Numbered from the stretch's first letter, positions 9,456 to 19,661 are shown. The stretch: 64,000 nt of DNA from Bacteroidota bacterium (GCA_027488835.1 JAIYAW010000007.1:186001-250000); one strand, 5' to 3'. Made by a program: numbers and translations. The notes: generated by a model not told the origin, from the letters alone.

Positions 9456-11252
9456 ATGAATTCAAAGAAAATCACAATCATCATTTCAGTTGCGGTTATT
9501 GCAATTGTGGGTTCAATTTGGTTTATCAAATCTCGCCACTCAAGCTTACCGAAATACATTCCTAAAACAGCCTCAGGCGTTATCAAAATAAACCCATTAT
9601 CAATGGGAAGTAAAATTGATTTTGACGCCATTAAAAAAATGCGTTCATACAAACCACTCACCAAAAGCTTTGAAGGCAAATCAAAATCCATCGCGAAGTT
9701 TCTCGAAAATCCATCAAAAATTGGAATGTCGTTTACAGATAACATTTATATTTTTGGATCAGATTTAATAGAGTCAAACGACAAAGCGGTAGGATTGGTA
9801 TTTGGCGTATCTGACGCAGAAATGCTAAAAACTTTCATAGAAAGTTTTGCAAAAGACGCAAATCTTGAGTTTGAGAAATCTGGCAACTTAAATATTTACA
9901 AAACAAAAAATACAACTTCAAATACAACAGAAGAGGAATCAGAATTCAGTAATGACAACGATAACCAAATTGCAATTGTTTGGAATGATGAAGCCTGCCT
10001 CGTTTATTATGCCGGTACGAAAAGCTTACCGGGGGCAAAGAAAATCATGAACCAAACTGAAGACAGTTCCATTCGCTCCTTGTCAAGTTTCAAAAATACT
10101 GAAAGCGAAGGTGGCGACATGGCAGTATTCATCAATTACAGCAAAAGCTTTAGTTCAATGAATGACTATATTTCCGTCCCTCAAAAATTAAAAAAACAAC
10201 TGGCAAATATAGATGCAGCGGCGTTTGTAGTTGCTTTCAACGAGCAAGATATCACAGCAAAATGTTTTCAATACTATAAAGATCAATCGCTTGCCCAAGA
10301 ATTTCAATTATTGCAAAATGGAGGACTATCTAAAGAAAGCCTAGAATTTATTTCACCAAACGGCAAAATATTGCTTGGCCTTACATCAATGCTCGATATG
10401 CCAAACATAATTAAACTGTTGAATTCACTGCCAGAAGCCAAAAGCACTATGAAAGAATTGGCTTCAACCACCGGTATTTCAATATCTGAATTAGAAACGC
10501 TTTTTGATGGCAGCTTTTCTATGGCCCTGACAAAATTGGGCTCGAAAGAAATTGAAGAAACGGTTTATAATTATGAAAACATGAACCCAGAAACGGGTGA
10601 ATTTGATCAAACCACACAAACGACAACCAAAATAGTTCCGGTTTTCACAGCCCAACTTGGATTCCAAAACGAAAAAACACTCACCAAGCTTTTGAAATTT
10701 ATTGAAACCAAAGGAAATGGCATGATTCAATCAAATAACAATATTATGTCGGCACCGATCGGGAATTTTGGAACGATGCATTGTGTGCATATCGGCAACA
10801 AATTGGTATTTACAAACGACGATGAAAATGCAAACTTATTGGCAAAAAATAAAACTTGGAACAATCAGTTGGACAAAGAAACATCCGCAATTTTTGCAGA
10901 TTATCCTTCCTCGTTTTACCTTGATTTAAATCCAAAAAATTATGGCATCAGCAAAATTTGCAAAGGATTACATATTCCAGAAGAAGCTCCAGAAATGAAA
11001 CTTTTTATGGAGGTAATGTCAAACTTCAACAATTTGCAAGTCAAAGGAAACAATAAAACTGCAACCATGAGTTTGAATTTTACCACAAGTTCAGACAACT
11101 CCATCATGAAGATCATGAAAATTGCCGATCAAATTGCAACTGCCATGCGCAAACGCGAAGTTGAAAGAGAAGCAGCACTGCGCCAAATAGAAATGCAAAT
11201 GGAACAAGAAGCAATTCAAGCAGAAACTTCTGGACTTGAAGAAATGCAATAA
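9456..11252 (+). CDS. Membrane-anchored DUF4836-like protein
   Basis: 598 residues. One N-terminal membrane helix (about 6-24, IIISVAVIAIVGSIWFI) precedes a basic stop, then SLPKYIPKTASGVIKINPLSMGSKIDF, which resembles the opening (YVPKDA...V..INPKSL) of the DUF4836 family found across Bacteroidota. The rest is a mixed alpha/beta periplasmic region with no catalytic motif that I recognise; the last ~40 residues are a Glu/Gln-rich helix that may form a coiled coil. It begins an operon with an ABC ATPase (3 bases downstream) and a permease, so a role with that exporter is likely. The family is functionally uncharacterised as far as I know. Confidence 0.78.
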   Translation: MNSKKITIIISVAVIAIVGSIWFIKSRHSSLPKYIPKTASGVIKINPLSMGSKIDFDAIKKMRSYKPLTKSFEGKSKSIAKFLENPSKIGMSFTDNIYIFGSDLIESNDKAVGLVFGVSDAEMLKTFIESFAKDANLEFEKSGNLNIYKTKNTTSNTTEEESEFSNDNDNQIAIVWNDEACLVYYAGTKSLPGAKKIMNQTEDSSIRSLSSFKNTESEGGDMAVFINYSKSFSSMNDYISVPQKLKKQLANIDAAAFVVAFNEQDITAKCFQYYKDQSLAQEFQLLQNGGLSKESLEFISPNGKILLGLTSMLDMPNIIKLLNSLPEAKSTMKELASTTGISISELETLFDGSFSMALTKLGSKEIEETVYNYENMNPETGEFDQTTQTTTKIVPVFTAQLGFQNEKTLTKLLKFIETKGNGMIQSNNNIMSAPIGNFGTMHCVHIGNKLVFTNDDENANLLAKNKTWNNQLDKETSAIFADYPSSFYLDLNPKNYGISKICKGLHIPEEAPEMKLFMEVMSNFNNLQVKGNNKTATMSLNFTTSSDNSIMKIMKIADQIATAMRKREVEREAALRQIEMQMEQEAIQAETSGLEEMQ

Positions 11253-11255
11253 ACA

Positions 11256-11921
11256 ATGGACATTGAATTCAATGGCATAATTCCCAACCCACTTGCCGAA
11301 TTTGTTACAGAAAACAGCATTTGGAATTCAACTTTTACATTTACCCAAGGCAATAAATATCAAATTGTTGCTCCTTCCGGAAAGGGAAAATCAACCTTGG
11401 TGGGTATCATTGCGGGCACCCGTGGTGATTTTAATGGCAATCTTCTTTTTGAGGGACAAAATACCCGCCAATTCAATCCCATGCGTTGGAGCCATTGGAG
11501 AGCCAACGAATGCAGCGTCGTTTTTCAAGATTTGCAACTTTTCCCTAAACTTACCGTATTGCAGAATTTGTCTTTGATGAACGAAATTCAACAAGCGCAC
11601 GACAACAATACATCCCCAAATAACCAAACAAAAGAAAGGCTTTTTGATTGGGCAAAACAACTGGGCATTGAAAGCAAAATAGATGTACTTGTTGGAAATT
11701 TGTCGTTTGGTCAAATGCAACGCGTTGCCATTTTAAGGGCATTGAATAGGCCTTTCAAATGGATTGTTTTGGATGAGCCCTTTAGTCATTTGGATGCAGA
11801 GAATTCTAAAATTGCTCTTGATTTGATTAAAAGTATTTCCGCAAGTCAGAACGCGGGAATTATTGTTACAGCTCTTGACAGTCGGTTTTCAATTGAAGGA
11901 TTTACACCCGTAAATATTTAA
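11256..11921 (+). CDS. ABC transporter ATPase (LolD/MacB-type) with degenerate motifs
   Basis: 221-residue nucleotide-binding subunit for the permease that follows one base later. Walker A is APSGKGKST (about 39-47) with the first Gly replaced by Ala; Q-loop VFQDLQLFP; signature LSFGQ (near 148) rather than LSGGQ; Walker B WIVLDEP; D-loop SHLD. At the H-loop, where TH is expected, the sequence is VTALDSRF, so the switch histidine is missing. The size and order fit LolD-like partners of FtsX-type permeases, which drive mechanical work in the envelope rather than classic transport. The changed signature and lost His may mean slow or regulatory ATP use. Confidence 0.9.
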   Translation: MDIEFNGIIPNPLAEFVTENSIWNSTFTFTQGNKYQIVAPSGKGKSTLVGIIAGTRGDFNGNLLFEGQNTRQFNPMRWSHWRANECSVVFQDLQLFPKLTVLQNLSLMNEIQQAHDNNTSPNNQTKERLFDWAKQLGIESKIDVLVGNLSFGQMQRVAILRALNRPFKWIVLDEPFSHLDAENSKIALDLIKSISASQNAGIIVTALDSRFSIEGFTPVNI

Positions 11922-11922
11922 G

Positions 11923-13146
11923 ATGAGTCAGAAAATAATCTCACGTATTTTTATTAAAACACAAAAGCCAAGTCAATTGATTGGTGCAATTATAGGCTGC
12001 TTTTTAGGGTTTTTCTTGATATTTATTGCTGCACAATTGTTTGCTGATTTCAAAACAATGGTGAATAGCCAAGAGCAATCTATTGGAAGCCAGTTTTTGG
12101 TTGTCAACAAACAAGTTTCTGTTCTAAACTCATTCAAACTTGGCAAAAGCACATTTAGCAAAAATGAAGTGGATCAACTTAAATCACTTCCCTCAATAAA
12201 AAGAATATCTGAATTTACAGCAAACCAATTTGAAGCAGTTGCTTCGATGTCTATTCCAAATGGAGAATCTTCATCGGCATTTCGAACAGAGTTATTCATG
12301 GAAAGTGTGGGTGATGATTTTTTAGATGTAAAACCCGACGATTGGAATTGGCAAGAGGGAAATGAAATGATTCCGATGATTTTGCCCACAGATTTTATCA
12401 ATCTTTACAATTTCAATTTCGCGCCTGGCCGGGGCTTACCGCAAATGTCGAAATCTACCATTCAATTGGCGGTTTTTGATATTGACATTCGTGGCGCTCA
12501 GGGAGCAGCACATTTCACGGGTAAAATAGTTGGATTTAGCAACCGAATTTCATCGGTATTGGTTCCTAAAAGCTTTATGATTTTTGCCAATTCTCACTAT
12601 GGAAACAATCAAATAAAGCCTGAATCTTACCGAATTATTGTTGAAGCAAAACAGCAAGAATTGCCTAAAATTCAGCAGTATTTTAAAGATGAGGGATATG
12701 AAACCAACGAAGAATTATTGAAAAACGGCAAATTTGGGAGTTTACTTCAAGCAATTTTAGGTATACTCGCCGTGTTGGGAATAATTGTCATGTTTGTTTC
12801 GGTGAGTTCATTTGTATTGTATGTACAATTGGCGATTTCTCGTTCTAAATATGAGATTGAAACTTTGCTAAGGCAAGGCTATCCCCACAAAAAAATTGTA
12901 CACTGGTATTCAAAACAACTGGCCTTGATATTTGCGATCATTGCCATAGTGAATTTAACCTTGGTTTGGGGGATAAAAAGTATTACCAATTCATACCTCG
13001 GAGATTTTGGATTTGAGGCTCCGGCGCAACTAAATATTTTCATCATTGTGGGAAGTTTTTTAATGATTGGAATATTATGGATTATTCAAACATTGAGTGT
13101 GCGCGGTCAAATTTATTCATTGGCATTGCCAAATTCAAAAGGTTAA
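11923..13146 (+). CDS. FtsX/MacB-type ABC permease
   Basis: 407 residues. One membrane helix near the N-terminus (about 20-42, LIGAIIGCFLGFFLIFIAAQLF), a periplasmic domain of about 230 residues, then three C-terminal helices (about 276-302, 325-346, 371-393). The stretch VSSFVLYVQLAISRSKYEIETLLRQGYPHKKI is the FtsX coupling region. This 1+3 topology is that of LolCE/MacB/FtsX half-permeases. It is co-transcribed with the ATPase at 11256 and the DUF4836-like protein, so the three probably form one envelope machine. Substrate unknown. No terminator was found downstream; 13147-13417 shows only AT-rich sequence. Confidence 0.87.
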   Translation: MSQKIISRIFIKTQKPSQLIGAIIGCFLGFFLIFIAAQLFADFKTMVNSQEQSIGSQFLVVNKQVSVLNSFKLGKSTFSKNEVDQLKSLPSIKRISEFTANQFEAVASMSIPNGESSSAFRTELFMESVGDDFLDVKPDDWNWQEGNEMIPMILPTDFINLYNFNFAPGRGLPQMSKSTIQLAVFDIDIRGAQGAAHFTGKIVGFSNRISSVLVPKSFMIFANSHYGNNQIKPESYRIIVEAKQQELPKIQQYFKDEGYETNEELLKNGKFGSLLQAILGILAVLGIIVMFVSVSSFVLYVQLAISRSKYEIETLLRQGYPHKKIVHWYSKQLALIFAIIAIVNLTLVWGIKSITNSYLGDFGFEAPAQLNIFIIVGSFLMIGILWIIQTLSVRGQIYSLALPNSKG

Positions 13147-13417
13147 AGTAGGCTGTAAATTCGGAGTTTATAAACGCAAACCAAAACCAGTTTCACTGGT
13201 CGTTAATAACCAACCAACCACTTAGTTTTCAAAAATTTAATGGCTGGATAAATGGATTTCAGTTTATCGCACATAAAATTTTGAGCATTATTCCTCAACT
13301 TTGAAATAATCAAAGATCAAAATAGAATATAAAATATATTTATACTGATCATAATGATATTAAATGATTGTAGTTCAAAAACAATATAGATTTTATGAGA
13401 TCATTGAAATATGTGAA

Positions 13418-13425
13418 TATATTTG
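13418..13425 (+). promoter_or_regulatory. Promoter -7 box of the Cys-rich protein operon
   Basis: TATATTTG, perfect TAnnTTTG, 18 bases before the ATG at 13444. It overlaps an in-frame TTG at 13423, which therefore cannot be the real start. Confidence 0.7.
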
Positions 13426-13443
13426 CGTCTAAATATAAAACAT

Positions 13444-14526
13444 ATGAAACTAAAAAATTTACTCTTATTAACCGTTTTAGCCATGTGCGCTTCTCTCAAT
13501 GCTCAAAGCGCTGGGGCTGTTTACGGTGCTACCAAATCTACCGGCACAGCAGCTGGTGGTGGCAACAATGTTGATTTAAAAATGTGTTGGATGGAAACTT
13601 ACGGTAGAGGTGCCGGAACAATTCCAACTGGTTGTACTGGTGGCAAATCAAACCAAAATGGATTATGCTATACTGCATGCCAAGCTGGCTATTATGGCGA
13701 AGGTCCGGTATGTTGGCAAGATTGCCCAGCAGGATTTAGAAATGATGGTGCATTTTGTGGTAAGCCTGCAGCTTATGGCCGTGGAGGAGGATATCCTTGG
13801 AAATTTGGCGACGGATTTAATGACAGAGGAATGTACAAAAGATGCCAAAATGCTCACGGTTCAGGTAACTGCGAGAAAAATGGTGCAATTGTATACCCAA
13901 AATGCAGATCAGGTTTTTACAACGTAGGTTGCTGCGTATGTTCTCCAAATTGTCAAAATGGAATGGTTGACATTGGAGTATCTTGTACCAAAAAGTCTTA
14001 TGGACGTGGTGCTGGAACAATACCTAATGGTTGCAATGACGGAAAAATAAATCAAGGTGGATTATGCTACACAGCATGTCGTACCGGATATAAAGGCGTT
14101 GGGCCCGTTTGTTGGGCTGAAAATTGCCCTACTAGATTCCCAACAAAATGTGGAATGGGTTGTGCAGTAAATTCAACTGAATGCGGTTGGGCAATTTTTG
14201 ATCAAGTTTCATCGGTAGGTGAATTTGTATTTAATATTGCTACTTTTGGATCAGGTGGAGCAGCAGCAAAGGGTGCATCAACTGCGGCTAAAACTGCTGG
14301 GAAAGCAGCTTCAAAAACTGTTGCTAAAGAAACAATGAAGCAACAAATGAAACAAAAAGCAAAAGATTTGGGTCAAGAATTGGCTGAAACTACTGCTGAG
14401 AATGCAGCTTTAACTTGCTACGATGCGCAACTTACAGGCGAATTTGATTGGGCTAGTTTAGATCCTACTGGAATAGCGAATATTGTAAATGCGTTTAACA
14501 AGCCGCTTTGCAAAGATTTCCATTAA
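13444..14526 (+). CDS. Secreted cysteine-rich protein with YGRG repeats
   Basis: 360 residues with a signal peptide ending SLNAQ. The mature part holds about 25 Cys, nearly all in its first 230 residues. A unit of about 40 residues occurs twice (about 52-91 and 188-227): YGRGAGTIPxGCxxGKxNQxGLCYTAC, then GYxGxGPVCW. Between them are YGRGGGYPW, a CxxxC-rich block (VGCCVCSPNC) and DIGVSCTKKSYGRG. The tail changes character: GWAIFDQVSSVGEFVFNIATFGSGGAA, then an Ala/Lys/Gln-rich helix and two last Cys. I recall similar YGRG/DIGVSC proteins from algae and other eukaryotic microbes as well as bacteria, but cannot check. Function unknown. It is followed six bases later by a thioredoxin-fold gene, which suggests dedicated disulfide handling. 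Confidence 0.8.
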   Translation: MKLKNLLLLTVLAMCASLNAQSAGAVYGATKSTGTAAGGGNNVDLKMCWMETYGRGAGTIPTGCTGGKSNQNGLCYTACQAGYYGEGPVCWQDCPAGFRNDGAFCGKPAAYGRGGGYPWKFGDGFNDRGMYKRCQNAHGSGNCEKNGAIVYPKCRSGFYNVGCCVCSPNCQNGMVDIGVSCTKKSYGRGAGTIPNGCNDGKINQGGLCYTACRTGYKGVGPVCWAENCPTRFPTKCGMGCAVNSTECGWAIFDQVSSVGEFVFNIATFGSGGAAAKGASTAAKTAGKAASKTVAKETMKQQMKQKAKDLGQELAETTAENAALTCYDAQLTGEFDWASLDPTGIANIVNAFNKPLCKDFH

Positions 14527-14532
14527 TATCGT

Positions 14533-15384
14533 ATGCGTTATCTAAAAACGATTACTTTAGTATTATTTTTATTAACGAATAAATTACTTATTTCTCAAGG
14601 CATAAACTTCAATTCTGAAGTTTATGCAGTTGAGGAGTTTGAAAATATTGTTAAAAAAAGCAAAAAACCAACACTGTTGATTGCTTTTTCATCTCATTGC
14701 GATATTTGCGGTCACATGGATACCGCCGTTTATCGCAAAAAAGAGGTTGGAAAATTCTATAACAAAAATTTTACGATCTGTAAAATAGACTTAGAAAAAG
14801 AGTTTGCCAATGCTTTCATAAGTAAATACCAAATCTATGGTTATCCTACATATCTGTTCTTTAATACCAATGGAGTATTGATGCACAGGCAAAAAGGCGG
14901 ATTTCCTGTAAAAGAATTTTTGGAGTTAGGACATGACGCGTTAGATCCAGATAAACAATTTTTAAGTGCAAGCTTTAAATTCCAATCTGGTGTTAGAGAG
15001 CAAGAATTATGTAAAAATTTAGCTGAATCGGCCAAAGAAATGGACGACATTGAACTTCAAAGAAAATGCGTGATTTGTTATTTAGACCAAAACAAAAATT
15101 GGGGGACTGATGAAGCGGTTAAGTTTATTTTCAAGTTTACCGAAAGCATTCAAGAACCTCAATTTCAGTTTGTAATTAAAAACAGAAGTTTATTTGAGAA
15201 AATAATTGGTGCAGGTAAATTCTCGGAAAAATTCGACAATATCATTTTAAAAGATATTGCTGAAAATGCATACAACCAAGAAATGGGTATTTTAGACACA
15301 ACAAAAGCAAAAGAATTTGCTGCACAATATTTACCCTCCTTTGAAACCGAAAAAGCCTTGTGGTTATTTAATTCAAATGAATGA
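14533..15384 (+). CDS. Secreted thioredoxin-fold protein (N-terminal part of a split gene?)
   Basis: 283 residues. A signal peptide ends near residue 21 (LLISQG). Residues ~33-140 are a thioredoxin fold of the thioredoxin_7 type with the redox pair C56-D-I-C59 in AFSSHCDICGHMD, and a cis-Pro motif GYPTYLFF. The rest is helical. It should act in the periplasm on disulfides; its place just after the 25-Cys protein makes that protein its likely client. The frame ends at 15384 while the next frame (from 15377) continues with TPR-like helices. In related Bacteroidota proteins, as I recall them, the thioredoxin domain and a C-terminal TPR-like tail sit in one chain, so this may be a frameshifted gene or a coupled pair with an ATGAATGA overlap. 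Confidence 0.82.
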   Translation: MRYLKTITLVLFLLTNKLLISQGINFNSEVYAVEEFENIVKKSKKPTLLIAFSSHCDICGHMDTAVYRKKEVGKFYNKNFTICKIDLEKEFANAFISKYQIYGYPTYLFFNTNGVLMHRQKGGFPVKEFLELGHDALDPDKQFLSASFKFQSGVREQELCKNLAESAKEMDDIELQRKCVICYLDQNKNWGTDEAVKFIFKFTESIQEPQFQFVIKNRSLFEKIIGAGKFSEKFDNIILKDIAENAYNQEMGILDTTKAKEFAAQYLPSFETEKALWLFNSNE

Positions 15385-15730
15385 ATTAATTAGAAAAAAC
15401 GACACAACCAATTACATCAATTCTATTTTCAGTTATTTCAGCAAATTCCCCTCTAGCAATGGATATTTAATTACCAATCTTTCGCAATCTGTAGCAGATT
15501 TAACCACCGACACAGTGTACTTAAAAAAATCTTTAGAAATTGCGGAGAGATCGTATTTGTTTATGCAAGATGAAAAATGTTATTTGAATGCTGCAGACAT
15601 TGCAATCAAATTAAACAATTATAAAAAAGCATACGCTATTTTGTTAGAAGGACAAGAATATGGAATGAAAGAAAAAAGGAAATTTTATAAAATAAATGAA
15701 CTAATTATTCAATTAAAACAAAAAATCTAA
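15377..15730 (+). CDS. TPR-like helical protein overlapping the thioredoxin gene
   Basis: 117 residues if started at the ATG at 15377, which overlaps the previous stop by eight bases (ATGAATGA). It has no signal peptide. The text is all-helical, with YLKKSLEIAERSYLFMQDEKCYLNAADIAIKLNNYKKAYAILLEGQEYG resembling one or two TPR units. Lacking a signal of its own, it makes best sense either as the C-terminal half of the thioredoxin protein joined by a frameshift, or as a cytoplasmic product of translational coupling. I favour the frameshift reading but cannot separate this from a sequencing error. Confidence 0.6.
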   Translation: MNELIRKNDTTNYINSIFSYFSKFPSSNGYLITNLSQSVADLTTDTVYLKKSLEIAERSYLFMQDEKCYLNAADIAIKLNNYKKAYAILLEGQEYGMKEKRKFYKINELIIQLKQKI

Positions 15731-15736
15731 AAAAAT

Positions 15737-16111
15737 ATGAAAAAAATTATTATGTTCACAATGATTAGTCTAATGACTGTTCATGTGTCACTTGCCCAAG
15801 AGGTTAAAGAAGACAAAACAACTACTGAGCAAGTTGTTCTACCAACTGATCCAAAAGAATTAAATGATGCAAAAGTTTACTTGGAGAGTGTAATCGCAAC
15901 TTCACAGGCTGATTTAGCAACAGAAGAAAAAGCATTGGCTACATTAACCGCCAATAAAGCCAAATTAGACGCAACAGATCCTGAATTAAAAGTAGCATTA
16001 TCTGAAATGGAAATCATGAAAAAAGATATTGCACACTTTAAAGAACTATTGGTTATGTATAACAAAGAATTAGTATTGGTAAACGAAGCAATTGCTAAAT
16101 TACCTCATTAA
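15737..16111 (+). CDS. Small secreted coiled-coil protein
   Basis: 124 residues; signal peptide ending SLAQ near residue 21. After an acidic/Thr linker the mature part (about 40-120) is a continuous helix with heptad-like Leu/Ile/Val spacing and many Glu/Lys (ATSQADLATEEKALATLTANKAKL ... MEIMKKDIAHFKELL), so it probably forms a coiled coil in the periplasm. No Cys in the mature protein. Last gene of the Cys-rich/thioredoxin operon, six bases after the preceding stop and followed by a terminator. Family not recognised. Confidence 0.75.
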   Translation: MKKIIMFTMISLMTVHVSLAQEVKEDKTTTEQVVLPTDPKELNDAKVYLESVIATSQADLATEEKALATLTANKAKLDATDPELKVALSEMEIMKKDIAHFKELLVMYNKELVLVNEAIAKLPH

Positions 16112-16160
16112 TTGCTTTCTATACACTTTGATTTAGAAATCTAAATTTAATATTCAACCG

Positions 16161-16191
16161 AAAAAAGCAACCAAATTGGTTGCTTTTTTTT
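16161..16191 (+). terminator. Intrinsic terminator of the Cys-rich operon
   Basis: AAAAAAGCAACC-AAATT-GGTTGCTTTTTTTTT, about 50 bases after the stop at 16111. Confidence 0.88.
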
Positions 16192-16326
16192 AAGAATAAG
16201 TCATACATACTTGTCTGTATTTTTTTATATACAATTATAATCCAATGGATTAAATTGCGTTTCTACACATATTTGATTCTTACGAGGATTAATATTCAAT
16301 ACGCATAAATTGCCATTACTGAGCAC

Positions 16327-16358
16327 AAAAAACCCTTGAATGAGAACATTCAAGGGTT
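16327..16358 (-). terminator. Intrinsic terminator of the FKBP gene
   Basis: Arms CCCTTGAATG and CATTCAAGGG around an AGAA loop; on the minus strand it is followed by TTTTTT. It lies about 50 bases past the stop at 16409. Confidence 0.85.
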
Positions 16359-16408
16359 TCAATGCAACCAGTTTTAGATGAAAACTAGGTGGTAACTTAA
16401 AATATATC

Positions 16409-17158
16409 TTAACGCATGCCTCCCATCTGCGGCATTGCGCCAGCTGGAGATGGTTTAGGAGGTAAACCTGGAGTCACTTTCAAAATTTGAATTTCAAAAA
16501 TAGATACCCCGTAAGTATCTTCAAAAGTTGCAGCAGAACGAGCCAATGCAGGATGTAATTCATTAGAAATGGTTACTTCACAAGTTCCACCCTCTTGGGT
16601 TTTTTGGAAAGCTTCTTCTAACGGAGCTAATCCCATCATAGCTACTGTGCCTCTGATTGGTTTTGGACTCTTAGTATTGTCTTCGATTACTTTACCTTTA
16701 CCGGTTTTGAATACCCATTTGAATTCAACAGTATCGTAAGCTTGTGGCGCTGCACCATTACCTGCTTTGATTACTTTATAATAAGCTTTGCTTGGAAGTT
16801 GTATAACACCAGACTCTTTTGCTTTGTCGTTCATGAATTTTTTAGTGTCGTCTTGCACTTTTTTCATTTTTTTACCTTGAACGCTTTTTACGAAATTACG
16901 TTGAACGCCATCCATTTGAGCTTCAGAAATTGCAAAACCACTGTCTTTTGACATGGCATCTTGTACACCATGAATGAATGCACCATAAGCCAATCCTTCA
17001 AGACCTTCTTTTTTCAAAGATTTACCTACACTTAATCCAACCACATAACTGAAAGAATCTTCAGATGTTTTTGGGGCAGCTTTCGTATCATACGATTCAC
17101 CGCAACTTGCCAAGGCCATTATCAACAACCCAGACAAACCTATACTTAATTTTTTCAT
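16409..17158 (-). CDS. FKBP-type peptidyl-prolyl isomerase lipoprotein
   Basis: 249 residues from the ATG at 17158; a TTG 15 bases upstream is in frame but gives no better signal. The lipobox LASC (Cys near 20) makes it a lipoprotein. Residues ~30-110 match the FKBP_N dimerisation domain (SYVVGLSVGKSLKKEGL ... FMNDKAKE), and ~115-225 the FKBP fold (YYKVIKAGNGAAPQAYDTVEFKW). The catalytic domain is divergent: the usual GxxxDGxxFDSS and GWxEGLxxM text is replaced by GKGKVIEDNTKSPKP and MGLAPLEEAFQKTQEGG, so proline isomerase activity is uncertain and a chaperone role is possible. The tail is Pro/Met/Gly-rich. Own terminator downstream; ABC-F gene 28 bases upstream on the same strand. Confidence 0.85.
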   Translation of the reverse strand: MKKLSIGLSGLLIMALASCGESYDTKAAPKTSEDSFSYVVGLSVGKSLKKEGLEGLAYGAFIHGVQDAMSKDSGFAISEAQMDGVQRNFVKSVQGKKMKKVQDDTKKFMNDKAKESGVIQLPSKAYYKVIKAGNGAAPQAYDTVEFKWVFKTGKGKVIEDNTKSPKPIRGTVAMMGLAPLEEAFQKTQEGGTCEVTISNELHPALARSAATFEDTYGVSIFEIQILKVTPGLPPKPSPAGAMPQMGGMR

Positions 17159-17186
17159 TTTGATTTTCAACAAATTTTAGTTATAT

Positions 17187-18806
<1,620 letters not shown>

Positions 18807-18825
18807 TCAATTAAAAAATGAGGTG

Positions 18826-18833
18826 CAAATTTA
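18826..18833 (-). promoter_or_regulatory. Promoter -7 box of the ABC-F gene
   Basis: TAAATTTG on the minus strand, perfect TAnnTTTG, about 20 bases before the ATG at 18806. Confidence 0.6.
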
Positions 18834-18873
18834 GTTGTTTTTTGAGTATGTTCCTCAAAAAATGTTTACATTG

Positions 18874-19644
18874 TTAGTTAAACAAGGTAAAACTTCCGTC
18901 CATGCGCAAATTAAAGATACTGCTGGGATTGGATTGGGCAAATTCACGGTTATAAACATAATAGCGCGCGGGTTTATTACTCACCCCAATTTGTTTCTCT
19001 GTGAGTGGTGAAATTACCCCACTATTAATCATTTTACGGCGAAAATTACGTTTGTCTAAATCACGCTCTAAAATTGTTTCATACAAAGATTGAAGTTCAC
19101 CCATTGTGAATTTTTCTGGCAATAGTTCAAAACCAATAGGTTGCATTTGAACTCTCTCTTTCAATGCAGCCAATGCCTGCTCGTAAATTTCATTATGGTC
19201 AAAAGCCAATTCGGGAACTTCATGAATTGGAACCCAAACCGCTTCCTCAGAAAAAGAACCGGGCTGCAAATTCACTTTTTGGCTATCAATTAAAGCCATG
19301 TAAGCAACAGTAATTACCCTTGCATCCGGATTTTGTCGTACACTTTCTAACCAAGCGCGATCTTTCGTCTTTGCAATACGCAAAGGATCTCCAAAAGTTT
19401 GAAATTGTGTTAAATAAATTCCTTTTAAACCCGTCAATTCTGCCAATACCCTGTTTGCCGATTTATCTAAGTTTTCATCGTCCTTCACCAAATCTCCTGG
19501 CAATGCATATAAAATGTCATTTAACTCGGTTAATCGGTTGGGAATATTCCTACGGATCAACAACAAACGCAAGGTTTCTTGACTAAAACCAAAAATTACA
19601 CAATCGGTTGATACATGGGGATTTAATGATGGTGTTACGGACAT
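18874..19644 (-). CDS. NUDIX-domain transcriptional regulator (NrtR/AraR type)
   Basis: 256 residues. Residues ~10-150 are a NUDIX fold with a decayed box: LPGDLVKDDENLDKSANRVLAELTGL has Val and Leu where the REUXEE motif needs Glu, so hydrolysis is unlikely and effector binding is likely. Residues ~165-256 form a winged helix (FTMGELQSLYETILERDLDKRNFRRKM), the DNA-binding part of NrtR-type regulators, which control NAD or, in Bacteroidota, sugar genes. It is divergent from the maltose phosphorylase operon, with a palindrome between. The ATG at 19644 is chosen because the in-frame TTG at 19656 lies inside the -7 box TACTTTTG (19654-19661). Confidence 0.88.
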   Translation of the reverse strand: MSVTPSLNPHVSTDCVIFGFSQETLRLLLIRRNIPNRLTELNDILYALPGDLVKDDENLDKSANRVLAELTGLKGIYLTQFQTFGDPLRIAKTKDRAWLESVRQNPDARVITVAYMALIDSQKVNLQPGSFSEEAVWVPIHEVPELAFDHNEIYEQALAALKERVQMQPIGFELLPEKFTMGELQSLYETILERDLDKRNFRRKMINSGVISPLTEKQIGVSNKPARYYVYNREFAQSNPSSIFNLRMDGSFTLFN

Positions 19645-19653
19645 TATCGTTTG

Positions 19654-19661
19654 CAAAAGTA
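19654..19661 (-). promoter_or_regulatory. Promoter -7 box of the NUDIX regulator
   Basis: TACTTTTG on the minus strand (TAnnTTTG), ten bases before the ATG at 19644. Confidence 0.6.

Noticed and set aside
13147-13417. Small gene or RNA in the 270-bp gap after the permease
   Set aside because: Only short AT-rich frames and one weak ACCAGT/ACTGGT hairpin without a T-run are present.
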